Shown piece by piece: positions 25,853 to 35,302 of a DNA stretch of 40,791 bases. A model generated the notes under the pieces. The model searched no databases. It was not told the origin of the DNA and was given only the letters and a program-made list of their open reading frames with translations. Every line of letters begins with the position of its first letter. Positions within the stretch are counted from its first letter, which is position 1. The stretch spans positions 1 to 40,791 of the forward strand of contig JAISWW010000011.1 of assembly GCA_031270705.1 (NCBI GenBank), in the 5' to 3' direction. This DNA is from Deltaproteobacteria bacterium. Lineage in GTDB: Bacteria > Desulfobacterota > Desulfarculia > Adiutricales > Adiutricaceae. The position numbers were made by a program, and so were the translations under genes.

Positions 25853-26452
25853 CTAGGCCTCGACCATGACCAAATAAAGCTCCAAAGGACCGTGGACGCC
25901 TAAAGTCAAAACTCTTTCAATATCCGCTGTCCGGCTGGGACCAGAAATAAAGGCCACGTAATTGCGGTCTTTAGAGAGAGCCTCGGTCAAAAAAGGCTCG
26001 GCCTCGTAAGAATTAGAGACTATCTTGGATTTGTCCAAAATGATGACGTGAGTCTCGCAAATCATGGAAGCCAGGCGATCGTCCTCTTTTTCGCACTCCA
26101 AGACGCTAGTGGCCGTGTCGGCGATACCCAAATCGGCCACAGACACGGCCACGTCTAGGCCCGCCAAATATTTTCTTAAGCCCCCGCGGATCATCTCAAA
26201 ACCCTTCTTGGCTCCGGCTTCGGACAAACGCGACCAAGCGGCCTCGTTGAGAGCCGGGGCGGCCAAAGTCTTTTTCCTTTCCGAATCCGGCGGCCCGCCT
26301 GGCAAAAGGAGTTGGCCGAGGGGCTTTTTTTCGCAGATCTCGATCGCGAAATCCAAAGCCTCGTCGAAAGTTTTGGCTTCGCTTAGAGAAATGGAAACAG
26401 GTTTGGCTTTGGCCGCGAATAAATCCACAGCCGCCGCGTTAATGGTTGACAT
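25853..26452 (-). CDS. lutC: LutC-like lactate utilization protein (LUD domain)
   Basis: A 199-residue LUD-domain protein, the small subunit of the LutABC L-lactate oxidising complex. The family C-terminus is clear: ADLGIADTATSVLE, then VAFISGPSRTADIERVLTLG and VHGPLELYLVMVE. Length is near the usual 200-240. ATG 26452 has a perfect AGGAGG six bases upstream. It lies between glcF (68-base gap) and the LutB-LutA fusion (25-base gap), the same order as the lutC-lutB pair in the Desulfovibrio organic-acid cluster. Confidence 0.9.
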   Translation of the reverse strand: MSTINAAAVDLFAAKAKPVSISLSEAKTFDEALDFAIEICEKKPLGQLLLPGGPPDSERKKTLAAPALNEAAWSRLSEAGAKKGFEMIRGGLRKYLAGLDVAVSVADLGIADTATSVLECEKEDDRLASMICETHVIILDKSKIVSNSYEAEPFLTEALSKDRNYVAFISGPSRTADIERVLTLGVHGPLELYLVMVEA

Positions 26453-26520
26453 TTAATCCTCCTAACGCCTGGCTTTAAAGAGGCGACGAAAACTTATTGG
26501 CAATGCCTAGTCGACAATAA

Positions 26521-27855
26521 TTAGGCGGCGATATTGGGCAAGCTATCCGCGTACAACTCGATCACGTGTTTGACCTTGATCTGGTCGTTGTTCTGAGAAA
26601 GCGCGTCCATAAGCTGCATGAGACAGGCTGGGCAACCCGTGGCCACGACATCGGGTTTGACGGAAACGATATTATTTCTCTTGCGTTGGCCAATATCCCG
26701 GGAAAGGTCGTAATGAAAAAGGTTGAAACTGCCGCCATTGCCGCAGCAGCGATCGGCCTCCGGCATTTCCACCAGGCGATACTCGGGGATCGAATTGATA
26801 ATGGCCCGAGGCTGAGCGGAGACGCCCAAAGATTTTTTTAAGTGGCAAGAATCATGATAAGTCACGACCTGGGCCCCATCTTTAGGGGTGGCGGGCTTAA
26901 AGGGAGCCTTTAAGACCGAGGCCAAAAACTGGGTTATGTCCATGGTTTTGGCGGTTAAATCCACGACCAAACTCTTCTCCCAGTTGAGATAGCGATCCAT
27001 AAAACGGGGCCAATTTTCCTTGATATTGGCCGCGCAAGTGGCGCAAGGAGTGACCAGGTAATCAAAATCGGATTTGACCAAGGTTTGTAGATTTTGGCCA
27101 GTTAAACGCAAAAATCCTTGGCTATCGCCGGAAGCCAAAACTGGGATCCCGCAACAAACCAACTCTTTGGGCATGTAAACCTCAACGCCATGGTGATTCA
27201 AAACCTTGAGCGTAGCCAAGGCTAAACGGGGAAAAAGCTTATCCGGCGCGCAACCCGGAAAAAGAGCCACTTTGAGAGCGGATGAGCTGGCGGGCTTATT
27301 TTCGGGCTTCTTTTGGTCGACAAAGCTGTGAGCTGGAAAACTCGGCGCGTGGCGATCGCCTAAAAAGGGCTTCATCAGAGGGACTTTATAGGTGCCCAAA
27401 TTGGCGTTAGCCAAACGCAAAAAGGGCTTTTGGAAAAACCCCGATATATTGGTGACCAAGTTAAACAATTTCGGTCTAGTCAAAAGCTGGCGAAAGATGA
27501 GTTTTTTGAAGATATTGAGGCCTAAATAGCCAGCCACAAAGGAGCGGGCCTTTATAAAGATCTCCATGATGTTGACGCCCGAGGGACAATTGGCTTGGCA
27601 GGAGCCGCACAATAAGCACCGATTGAGCCGCTCGTTGACGCTCTTAACGTCTTTGATCGTCTCATGAGCCAAGTTCTCCAATAAGGAAATTTTCCCTCTG
27701 GTCACGTCAGCTTCCCGAAAAGTCGCCCCGTAGACTGGACAAACGGCCTGGCACAAGCCACAACGCATGCAGGAGACTAAAAGGTTGTCCAGGCTCATTA
27801 AGAGATCTGACAATTCCTGAAAACTAGTCGCGTTAGGCAGGTTTTTCTCTGGCAT
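26521..27855 (-). CDS. glcF: GlcF/HdrD-like iron-sulfur subunit of D-lactate/glycolate oxidase
   Basis: A 444-residue electron-transfer subunit. Two N-terminal [4Fe-4S] motifs (C29, C32, C35, C39P in CMRCGLCQAVCP, and CLLCGSCQANCP near 84-95) are followed by two CCG domains (LFPGCAPDK..CCGIP, then CHLKKSLG and CCGNGGSFN). It accepts electrons from the FAD subunit encoded just upstream (11-base gap) and passes them to quinone or another carrier. ATG 27855 has AAGGAAGG upstream. In sulfate reducers the pair works as D-lactate dehydrogenase; in other bacteria the same families oxidise glycolate, so the substrate rests on the neighbouring lactate permease and lut genes. Confidence 0.9.
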   Translation of the reverse strand: MPEKNLPNATSFQELSDLLMSLDNLLVSCMRCGLCQAVCPVYGATFREADVTRGKISLLENLAHETIKDVKSVNERLNRCLLCGSCQANCPSGVNIMEIFIKARSFVAGYLGLNIFKKLIFRQLLTRPKLFNLVTNISGFFQKPFLRLANANLGTYKVPLMKPFLGDRHAPSFPAHSFVDQKKPENKPASSSALKVALFPGCAPDKLFPRLALATLKVLNHHGVEVYMPKELVCCGIPVLASGDSQGFLRLTGQNLQTLVKSDFDYLVTPCATCAANIKENWPRFMDRYLNWEKSLVVDLTAKTMDITQFLASVLKAPFKPATPKDGAQVVTYHDSCHLKKSLGVSAQPRAIINSIPEYRLVEMPEADRCCGNGGSFNLFHYDLSRDIGQRKRNNIVSVKPDVVATGCPACLMQLMDALSQNNDQIKVKHVIELYADSLPNIAA

Positions 27856-27866
27856 GATAACCTTCC

Positions 27867-29255
27867 TTAAACGATCTTTTTAGAGGCGTTAAAAAGATAT
27901 TTGGGATCCAAAGCCCGGCGCAAATTCTTGGAAAAATCCACCGTCGCCTGATTGGTTTCCTTGACCATCCATTTGGCTTTGGCCTGGCCAATGCCGTGTT
28001 CCCCAGACAAAGTGCCCTGGAGCTTAATGGCCACGTCAAAAATCTCATCCACCGCTTCCTCGACCCTTTTGAATTCCTCGGTATCGCGGCGGTCGCACAA
28101 AATGGTGGGGTGAAGATTGCCATCGCCCGCGTGACCAAACGTGCCGATATCAATCTTATATTTTTCGGCGATGCGGTTCACCTCGGCCACCATGTTCGGC
28201 ACCTTGGAGCGCGGGACTGTGGCGTCTTCCAAAACCGTCGTGGGTTTGGCCCGAGCCAAAGCCGGCAAGGCGTTGCGGCGCGCCTCCCAAATCTTAAACT
28301 TTTCCTCGGCGTCTTTGGCCACGCGAATTTCTTTGGCTCCCACCCGCGTGCAGAGCTCTTTGACCTTGGCCGCGTCCTCGTCCACCCCAGCTTGATGCGA
28401 GCCGTCAACCTCGATGAGAAGTATGGCCGCCGCTTCCACCGGTAAGCCCGCTTTGGTGTGGGCTTCCACGTACTTAAGGCACTTTTGATCCAAAAACTCC
28501 AAGGTGCAGGGCAAAATGTGGTTAGCGATAATAGCCGCCACGGTCTCGGAGGCTTTGTTGATGTCGTCATAAACGGCCATCATGGCTTGAGAGGCTTTGG
28601 GCGGGGGCACCAACTTTAAGATAATCTTGGAAAAGACGCCCAAAGTGCCCTCGCTACTGATCATCATCCCGCCAATGTTGTAACCGGTCACGCATTTCAC
28701 CGTGCGCGAGCCAGTCTTAACTAAGTTCCCATTATAGTCAAAAAACTCCAGACCCATCAAATAGTCTTTGGTGACCCCATACTTTAAGCCCCTTAAGCCA
28801 CCCGCGTTTAAGGCCACGTTGCCGCCCAAGGTGGAAACGGTTTGCGAGCCGGGATCCGGGGGATAAAATAGGCCTCGACCGACCACGGCCTCGGCGAACT
28901 GGCTGGTAATGACCCCCGGCTCGACCACGGCGTAAAGGTCTTCTTCGTTAATTTCCAAGATTTTGTTTAAGCGGTTGGTCAAAATCACCAGGCTATCGCC
29001 AGGCTCCGGGATAACCGCGCCTGACAGATTGGTGCCCGAGCCTCGCACGGTCAGCTGCAGGCCATTTTCATAGGCCAATTTCACCACTTGGCCCAACTGT
29101 TCTTCCGTGGCCGGAGCCACGACCAAAGCCGGGATCTTGGGGGTCAAAACCGCCGCGTCGTAGGAATAAGAAAGTCGATCCGCCTCTTCCGTCAAGACTT
29201 GGCTCTGACTGGTTAATTTTATAAATTCCTGAATCAATGATTGACTAATCGTCAT
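27867..29255 (-). CDS. glcD: GlcD-like FAD-dependent D-lactate dehydrogenase
   Basis: A 462-residue flavoprotein with the FAD-binding type 4 (PCMH) domain at the N-terminus: PALVVAPATEEQLGQVVKLA, RGSGTNLSGAVIP, DPGSQTVSTLGGNVALNAGG and KYGVTKDYLMGLE. The C-terminal FAD-oxidase domain contains GTFGHAGDGNLHPTI and LSGEHGIGQAK, the histidine motifs seen in D-lactate and glycolate dehydrogenases. It oxidises the 2-hydroxyacid and hands electrons to GlcF. ATG 29255 has GGAG six bases upstream. A strong hairpin sits in the 83-base gap behind the permease, so levels of the two may differ. Confidence 0.9.
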   Translation of the reverse strand: MTISQSLIQEFIKLTSQSQVLTEEADRLSYSYDAAVLTPKIPALVVAPATEEQLGQVVKLAYENGLQLTVRGSGTNLSGAVIPEPGDSLVILTNRLNKILEINEEDLYAVVEPGVITSQFAEAVVGRGLFYPPDPGSQTVSTLGGNVALNAGGLRGLKYGVTKDYLMGLEFFDYNGNLVKTGSRTVKCVTGYNIGGMMISSEGTLGVFSKIILKLVPPPKASQAMMAVYDDINKASETVAAIIANHILPCTLEFLDQKCLKYVEAHTKAGLPVEAAAILLIEVDGSHQAGVDEDAAKVKELCTRVGAKEIRVAKDAEEKFKIWEARRNALPALARAKPTTVLEDATVPRSKVPNMVAEVNRIAEKYKIDIGTFGHAGDGNLHPTILCDRRDTEEFKRVEEAVDEIFDVAIKLQGTLSGEHGIGQAKAKWMVKETNQATVDFSKNLRRALDPKYLFNASKKIV

Positions 29256-29289
29256 GAAGGTCTCCTATTGTAAACCCGGGGGCCAAACC

Positions 29290-29314
29290 GCCCGGGATCC
29301 TAAGGATCCCGGGC
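29290..29314. repeat. Strong intercistronic hairpin lctP-glcD
   Basis: A perfect 11-bp stem GCCCGGGATCC-TAA-GGATCCCGGGC lies in the permease to glcD gap. No T-run follows on the minus strand, so it is more likely an mRNA processing or stability element, or a partial attenuator, than a full terminator. Confidence 0.65.
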
Positions 29315-29338
29315 GAGCGTCTGAGCGTCTATATCTGG

Positions 29339-31036
29339 CTAAAACGCGCGAAAGTGGGTGGCGATGAGGATGGTGGCCACTAAGCCAACCACCAAGCCAT
29401 AGATGAGGAATGGCCAGAAGGTTCGTTTAAGGATATCGCCCTCGCGGTTCACCAAACCAACCACCGTGCAGACAGCGACGATATTGTGGATGCAGATCAT
29501 GTTGCCCATGGCCCCGCCAGCCGCTTGGGCGCTGACAATGACAATTTTGCTAATGCCCAATTGTCCAGCCACGTCCCACTGGAAGAGGCCAAAGAGCATA
29601 TCGGAGACCGTATTCGAGCCAGTGATAAAGGCTCCTAAACCACCTATATAAGAGGCGAACATGGGCCAAGCCGAGCCCACGACCGCGACGCAGGTTTTAG
29701 CCATGACCATGGGCATGGAGTCCACTAGCTCTTTGGTGATGGGATTAAAGCTCGAGCCTTGGAAAATCTTCACCAAAGCCACCGAGGCGATCAAGGAAAT
29801 GGTCGGCGCCTTCATTTTTATGATGGTGTCTTTCCAGGCTTTGATAGCTTTCCCGCCAGGCATCTTATGGAGCCAAATAGTCAAAAGAGCCACCAGGGCG
29901 AAAGGCACCGTGCCGGGCAGATAGAGCAAAGCCAGGTTTTCTTTGACGTTCTCGAAACCGAGGATATTGACGAATCTTAAAACGCCGTTGGCGTTGAGCC
30001 AGCCTTTGATGCCCAGGCCATTGATACGGGTCAGAACCAAGATGCCCCCGATGATGACATAAGGCAACCAAGCCATGAATTGGCTCATCCGCGGCTTAAA
30101 TTCGGTCTTGCCCGCGAAGCTGATGTTGCCCGTCCAAGAGGGATCCCATTTTTCCACCGCGCCAAATGTCCAAACGGTCTTGGGCAAACAAATTCCATTT
30201 TTGGCTCCAGCCACGACAATGCCTAGGCCCACCAAGCCGCCGACCAAAGAAGGCAATTCCGGGCCGATTGTCCAAGCCAATAAGAGATAAGGTAGCAAGA
30301 AGGCCCCAGCCGAGAACAAGCAGAACTTCCAGCAGGCGAAGCCATCTTTCCAGGATCTGGTGGGCCCAAAAAACCTGGTAATAAAGCCTAGCATGAAAAT
30401 GCCGATAATAATGGCCATGGGAGCGTGCAATAAAGTTGTTGTCTCGCCAATAAGCTTAAAAAACTGATCCAAAGAGGGCAATTGGCCGGAGACCACCGAT
30501 TCCTCGACCACGGTTTTTAACGAAGAGCCAAAACCCACTAAAATAGGCGTCCCGACCGCTCCATAGGTCACGGGAAAGGAGTTAAAGACCAAACACAGAA
30601 CCGCGGCGGCTAAGGGCGGAAAACCTAAAGATAACAATAAAGGAGCGGCCAAGGCGGCTGGCGTGCCAAACCCGGCGGCTCCCTCGATAAACGCCCCAAA
30701 AAGGTAGCCAATGATGATGCCTTGGACGCGCATGTCCCGGCTCACCCCTTGCATGCCAAACTGGATGGTCTCCATGGCTCCTGAATATTGAAGAGTATGA
30801 AGAATCAAAAGGGCTCCAAAAACAATGATTAGAACCCCGACCGCGCTAATCGCGCCTTGAATGCTCAAGGCGGCGATGTAATCGACTGGCAAGCCCCAAG
30901 CGGTAAAAGCGATGATAGCGCAAGTGAGCCAGGCGACGGGCATGGCCTTCATGGCTCCCAATCGAAAGCCAACCATGAGAACCAAGGCCACTAAAATAGG
31001 AATAAAGGCTAATAAAGCGAGTGTTGTGGTTGACAT
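29339..31036 (-). CDS. lctP: L-lactate permease (LctP/LldP family)
   Basis: A 565-residue inner-membrane lactate:proton symporter with 12 or more hydrophobic segments. Family signatures include [58 protein letters not shown] and [21 protein letters not shown] use ATG 31036 ([11 protein letters not shown]), preceded by AAGGAG; a longer reading to 31084 adds a basic, non-membrane stretch with no ribosome site. It is the first gene of the lactate cluster and supplies substrate to the dehydrogenases encoded behind it. The Desulfovibrio cluster has pta and ackA nearby; these are absent here. Confidence 0.92.
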   Translation of the reverse strand: MSTTTLALLAFIPILVALVLMVGFRLGAMKAMPVAWLTCAIIAFTAWGLPVDYIAALSIQGAISAVGVLIIVFGALLILHTLQYSGAMETIQFGMQGVSRDMRVQGIIIGYLFGAFIEGAAGFGTPAALAAPLLLSLGFPPLAAAVLCLVFNSFPVTYGAVGTPILVGFGSSLKTVVEESVVSGQLPSLDQFFKLIGETTTLLHAPMAIIIGIFMLGFITRFFGPTRSWKDGFACWKFCLFSAGAFLLPYLLLAWTIGPELPSLVGGLVGLGIVVAGAKNGICLPKTVWTFGAVEKWDPSWTGNISFAGKTEFKPRMSQFMAWLPYVIIGGILVLTRINGLGIKGWLNANGVLRFVNILGFENVKENLALLYLPGTVPFALVALLTIWLHKMPGGKAIKAWKDTIIKMKAPTISLIASVALVKIFQGSSFNPITKELVDSMPMVMAKTCVAVVGSAWPMFASYIGGLGAFITGSNTVSDMLFGLFQWDVAGQLGISKIVIVSAQAAGGAMGNMICIHNIVAVCTVVGLVNREGDILKRTFWPFLIYGLVVGLVATILIATHFRAF

Positions 31037-31084
31037 CAGCGAATTTCTCCTTTTTGGGAAAAAGATAATGACGGCGCAAGCCAA

Positions 31085-32592
31085 AAACTTGGAATATTTG
31101 TCGCCAAATCCGTTTCACCGCGGGTAAACTGTTTTTAACTATATATTTAGGCTCAAAGCCTTTGATTGACGCAATTTATCCCAAATAAAATCGCTTTATT
31201 ATTTTATAAATAGCTTGTTAATTCTTATATTTTCCGTTCCTCAAAAAGAATACATTTAGATATAAGAAAAATAGACCATAAGAGAGCTTCTAACCCGCGC
31301 CATTAAGTGGCGTAAAAAGGATAGACTTTTTTAAATCGCGTAAAGTCTATCAAAATAAAATCATAGTAGACACATAATCATTAGACCTAATTATTTGAAA
31401 AATTTATTACTCATTATTAATACATTTATCACTATTCTATTTTTAATAACAAATTTAAATTTTTAATTTTTAGATAAAATTATAGCCAACAATTTAAATT
31501 ACCATTTAAATCGCGTAAAATTTTTATACATTTTTCTTACTCAATAAAAAAACGTTAAGACGCCGATCGTATAAAAATTACATTAGCGCTTTAGGGACGG
31601 ATAATCAAGGGCTTTTTGGTCAATTCCACAATTAGGAAATAGTTAAGCCCGAATCCTGAACCAGGAGAATTTCCAAATTTGCCTAAATATTATGATCTTT
31701 AAGAGCCTTAACAAATATCAGTACATTTGTTATCGTATCAAAATATTATAATAGTTTATTATATTATCTAGTTATTTTATAAAATTAATTTAAAACTTTA
31801 TAACAAATATAAATACGTATTATATAAAATTTTAGCGTCTATATTTATAATTTTATATCTTAAAAGGCTAGGCCAAAGAAGAGCGAAAGAAGCCTCGATA
31901 ATCCATAAATTTTTAAAATAACACCGACAATAAATAACTATCCTAAGGACGGGCTAGCGGAAACATAGGCCCCTTAAGCCTTTGGGCTGGTCAGTTATAT
32001 TGGTAGCGAAGGTCAAAGGCTTGGGCCCATAAAAAACCCTAAAACCTTGTAAATAAAAGGATTTCCGCGCGCCGCGCGGTCTTTAAAGATCAAGATATTT
32101 AACGCCTTTAAACCCCGCGTATTGAAGCTAGCCAGTATTTTAAAACTAACGCCCTATCTGGCCACAGGTTTTAAGTTTTCAGAATCAAGGCCAAAAAACG
32201 TTTAAAATATTCGATTAGAGCCCTCGCGATATTAACTAATAGTTAAACGGACAAATTCCAAGCATAGATGAGCCATAAGATTCCCCTATCTATAAAAGAG
32301 CTGTTTATCGGCCTATTAGAGCCTTTTTAGCCTAATAGTTAGAAATTTAAACTTCTTGGAGAACCGCTCTTCTGGCCTTTTTCCCTTTAGCCAGCTATCG
32401 GCCCAGAGCCAAAAAACACCTTGCGAGCGAGCTTTAGGCAACAAAACCCTCTAAACCGTCCCATTTTCTGTCAATAAATTCCTCCTAGAAATAGTTCCCC
32501 AAGGGCGCGAAAATTTTTAGGGCCAGGGAAACTTAATCCCCCTGGCTCCGCTTACCGCCTAGGCGTATGATTTTGAGAGGCGAAAAGATGGG
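31085..32592. other. 1.5 kb AT-rich spacer upstream of lctP
   Basis: No gene could be read in any frame. Besides the inverted repeat at 31321 there are many A/T runs and short palindromes. Near 32480 a minus-strand AGGAGG stands before a short broken frame that could be a lost third gene of the MIP-CobW operon. The lctP promoter must lie in the first few hundred bases but I could not pick a convincing pair. Confidence 0.5.
31321..31350. promoter_or_regulatory. Inverted repeat, possible operator upstream of lctP
   Basis: ATAGACTTT and AAAGTCTAT flank 12 bases, about 285 bases upstream of lctP. The core TTTAAATCGCGTAAA (31330-31344) recurs exactly at 31505-31519. A paired and a single copy of the same core upstream of a catabolic operon suggest a regulator binding site. 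Confidence 0.4.
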
Positions 32593-33681
32593 TTAAATAG
32601 CTTGGGAGTAACGGTGGGTTGGATTGGGACGCCCAGGTTTTAGGCAATAAACGTCCTTGACGTTAGCGTTCATTTTGAGCTCTTGGGCCACTTCCGCGAG
32701 AATTTGGCGCACCAACTTCTCCAAATCCTGGGGCTCGCTCTCCACCCGAGCGTTTATGAGGATGGGGCCAGCTGAGGTCGCTCCTTTGGTGACAACCGCC
32801 GGGCTATGGGTGTCGGTGATATTGCCCACAAAAGTACCCTCTGGGCTGGGCCACAAAACCTTGACATGCCCGGTTTCCATGTGGCCTTGGCTCAAGGCGG
32901 CTCTTAGTTTTTCCAAAAAGGCGGTGACTTCTTTGGCTCCGCCGCGGCTAGCGAAATCAGCTTCCACGGTCAAATTGAGCCAACCCAAAACCGCTTCGCC
33001 ACTAGCGTAACGATCGTAATCCATCTCCACGATGTGGCGACCAGGTTGGCCGGAGCCGCTCAAGAGGGTATCCAGCCAGGCCCCAACGCCTTGGCCATCT
33101 TTGGCCGAAAGAGCTAGGACTTGGGTTTTTGGATATTTATCGGCCAATTGTTTGACTAGAGCGACTTTTTCCTCGGCCCCTAAAAGATCGATTTTGTTTA
33201 AAAGAAGCAAATCGGCCTCAGCCACTTGGCGACCTAAAATATAGAGGGCGTCTTTATGAAGAAGGGATTTTTTTGTTCCTAAGACTTCCTGGGCCCGCGT
33301 GGGATCGAGAACCACGGAAAATTGAGTGGGCGAAACCTTGGCCTGACAAAGATCCTTTAAAGGTTGGAGAACCGTCGCGCTGAGATCGGCGCAGCTACCC
33401 ACCGGCTCGGCCACGATGACGCTAGCTCCCCACTGGCTTAGATTGGCTAGGGCTTTTTCAAATCCCGCGAAATCGCAACAATAGCAGCTACCCGTGACTT
33501 CCACGACTCCAGAGCCAGCGCCTAGCCAAGCCGTGTCCACTAAGCCTGGGGCTTGATCGTTGGTAATTAAGCCGACCTTAAAGCCGCGCTTGGCTAACTC
33601 GGCTCGGGCTTGAGCCAATAGAGTGGTTTTGCCCGCGCCTAGAAAACCGCCCACAATAATTAATTTGGGAATCGATGTCAT
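32593..33681 (-). CDS. CobW/P47K-type G3E GTPase
   Basis: A 362-residue G3E-family P-loop GTPase. Walker A is GGFLGAGKTT (11-20), the metal-binding motif is GSCYCCDF (C66, C68, C69) in place of the usual CxCC, the switch region is VAEPVGSCADLS and the guanine motif NKID follows. The C-terminal CLKPGRPNPTHRY is one I associate with CobW proteins found beside corrinoid methyltransferase genes. Such GTPases deliver or load metal or cobalamin-type cofactors. Its ATG overlaps the stop of the channel gene upstream (ATGA), so the two are translationally coupled. The client is unknown, and no methyltransferase or cobalamin gene is nearby. Confidence 0.85.
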   Translation of the reverse strand: MTSIPKLIIVGGFLGAGKTTLLAQARAELAKRGFKVGLITNDQAPGLVDTAWLGAGSGVVEVTGSCYCCDFAGFEKALANLSQWGASVIVAEPVGSCADLSATVLQPLKDLCQAKVSPTQFSVVLDPTRAQEVLGTKKSLLHKDALYILGRQVAEADLLLLNKIDLLGAEEKVALVKQLADKYPKTQVLALSAKDGQGVGAWLDTLLSGSGQPGRHIVEMDYDRYASGEAVLGWLNLTVEADFASRGGAKEVTAFLEKLRAALSQGHMETGHVKVLWPSPEGTFVGNITDTHSPAVVTKGATSAGPILINARVESEPQDLEKLVRQILAEVAQELKMNANVKDVYCLKPGRPNPTHRYSQAI

Positions 33682-34511
33682 GATTTTTCCTCGCTCGCTT
33701 GAGTTTGTTGATCATACCTGGTTAGAGCCTGATAACACCAAGCCCCAAATACCGCCCCCAGGCAGGGGGATAGAATATAAACCGTAAAAAAGCCCCCGGA
33801 AGGACCAGGAATGGCGATGGAGCCAAAGCCCACGCAATAGGCTAAAAGACGTGGCCCAAAGTCGCGGGCTGGATTTAAGCCGACCTGGGTTAAGGGAGCC
33901 AAAACCGAGATAACGACCGCGACGGTCAAACCAATAAAAACCGGAGCCAAAGCCGCGCCTGGGCCCCCTTGGTTTTTGGGATCCGTGAGGCTAAAAACCA
34001 TCGCCGCTAAGATGGCCGTCCCCACAAACTCGGCCATCATAGCCATGGGCATAGTGGTCACCGCGTTAGCCCAACCCAAAGCTTTTTTGAGGCCCGGATG
34101 GGGAAAATACTCGCCAAAGGTCATGGCCGCTAGCTCGCTCCCGGGTTGGCCGCGAACCAGACCGGCCGAAGCCTCAAAACTCGCCAAGATTCCTTTAAAA
34201 TGCAGGTATAAAAGAACCGCGGCCAAAAAAGCCCCCATAAATTGGGCCAAAAAATACCAAAGGGCTTTACGAACCGGAAAACCCCGCCAAACCACAAAAG
34301 CCACGGTCATGGCCGGATTGATGTGGGCCCCGGAAGCCAAGCCAAAAGCGTAAATCGCCAAAGCCACGGCCACCGCCCAAGCCGCCGCCACTTGCCAGAT
34401 ACCCATTTGGGCTCCCGTCAAAACCGCCGACTGAACCGTCCCCACGCCTAGGAAAACCAATAAAAAAGTTCCCCCCAGCTCACCCAAAAACTCTCGACGC
34501 GAAATCATCAT
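33678..34511 (-). CDS. MIP family channel, aquaglyceroporin-like
   Basis: A 277-residue inner-membrane channel with six membrane segments and the two NPA half-helices: GAHINPAMT (65-67) and GLNPARDFGPR (213-215). The aspartate after the second NPA (NPARD, D217) is typical of glycerol facilitators rather than strict water channels, so glycerol or another small neutral solute such as methanol is likely. Two ATGs in tandem (34511 and 34508) follow GGAAAGGAAG. It is coupled to the CobW-like GTPase by an ATGA overlap and starts right behind a dead PadR gene. The pairing with a metal-cofactor GTPase is unusual for GlpF, which normally goes with glycerol kinase. Confidence 0.88.
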   Translation of the reverse strand: MMISRREFLGELGGTFLLVFLGVGTVQSAVLTGAQMGIWQVAAAWAVAVALAIYAFGLASGAHINPAMTVAFVVWRGFPVRKALWYFLAQFMGAFLAAVLLYLHFKGILASFEASAGLVRGQPGSELAAMTFGEYFPHPGLKKALGWANAVTTMPMAMMAEFVGTAILAAMVFSLTDPKNQGGPGAALAPVFIGLTVAVVISVLAPLTQVGLNPARDFGPRLLAYCVGFGSIAIPGPSGGFFTVYILSPCLGAVFGAWCYQALTRYDQQTQASEEKS

Positions 34512-34519
34512 CGCTTCCT

Positions 34520-34783
34520 TTCCCAGCTAGCCAGATGAGCCCGCCCGATTTCGGTCAGGCTAAAACATCTTTGGGGAGCCCCTAACTCGCTAAGCGCCCA
34601 AGAAGACAAAAATTCGCCCTGGCTTTCCATATCCTGCCAACTCCTCTAAACCCCGCTTAAATCCGGGGAATCTCGAAACCCGCTTGAGTCGCTCGCAAGG
34701 CTTGGCCGTGACCTTAGCCCTTGGCGCTCATGACCAAAGGCTTGACCATTACTCTAGCGGCCCAAGTTTACGGTAGATCCAAT
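34520..34783 (-). pseudogene. Decayed PadR-family regulator
   Basis: Aligned with the intact PadR gene at 39492-39881, this stretch keeps its order of conserved pieces at DNA and protein level: an AGGAGG ribosome site, a lost start (ATT for ATG), MVKPLVMSAKG against LVKPLVMTFLAKG followed by a TAA, then GHGQALRATQAGF, a degraded middle, and KSGG near the end. The C-terminus runs into the MIP gene leader. Frameshifts and stops make it inactive. It probably once controlled the MIP-CobW operon it precedes. Confidence 0.75.
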
Positions 34784-34802
34784 ATAGGACAACCTCCTAT
34801 AT
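34782..34802. promoter_or_regulatory. Palindromic operator candidate before the dead PadR gene
   Basis: ATATAGGA and TCCTATAT are perfect inverted repeats separated by five bases, spanning the ribosome site and lost start of the PadR pseudogene. It may be an autoregulatory operator left from the living gene, or still serve another regulator. Confidence 0.45.
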
Positions 34803-35251
34803 ATGAACCAAAAAAAACCGCCTTTGGCCTTAAGGCGCCTTAAAAATCCGCTGGCTAAAAAATTGACCTCAAGTTGGGTCAAAATTTTAAAGCCCTTTAA
34901 ATAACAGATCGACTCATCTATATGACTAGCTCTGATATTGAAGATGGTTCTTTATAGTGCCTCCCCAAGACCTTGTCAAGGGCTCAAGAAAAAAAAGCGC
35001 CGGCCATCGCGGCCTCAAATTAATATTTTTTAGTTCATTTTTATAATATTTTGGTCATCAGCAGTCCTTCAACAATCCATGAACGCAAAATTATAGCTTA
35101 TAGCCTGATTTTTAAAAGGCTATTTTAAGATAAAAATAAATTTTTATGAATTAAAATAAACGAAAAGATATTAAGAAGACGCAAAAAATATTAATTGGCC
35201 GAAATGACCAAAGAAGAGAGCATTTAAAGGCGAGAACAAGGCGATAATCAA
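34803..35251. other. Spacer without gene, upstream of MIP region
   Basis: AT-rich and stop-dense. Nothing recognisable was found besides short palindromic runs. Promoters for the MIP operon would lie at its left end. Confidence 0.5.
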
Positions 35252-35279
35252 GCGCTTGGCCTAGTTAGGCCATAAGCGC
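35252..35279 (-). terminator. Hairpin after the histidine kinase gene
   Basis: On the minus strand GCGCTT, AT bulge, GGCCTA-AC-TAGGCC and AAGCGC form a 12-bp interrupted stem 24 bases after the kinase stop codon. A T-run is weak, so termination efficiency is uncertain. Confidence 0.5.
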
Positions 35280-35302
35280 AAGATATTTTTAGAAAAAAGA
35301 GG

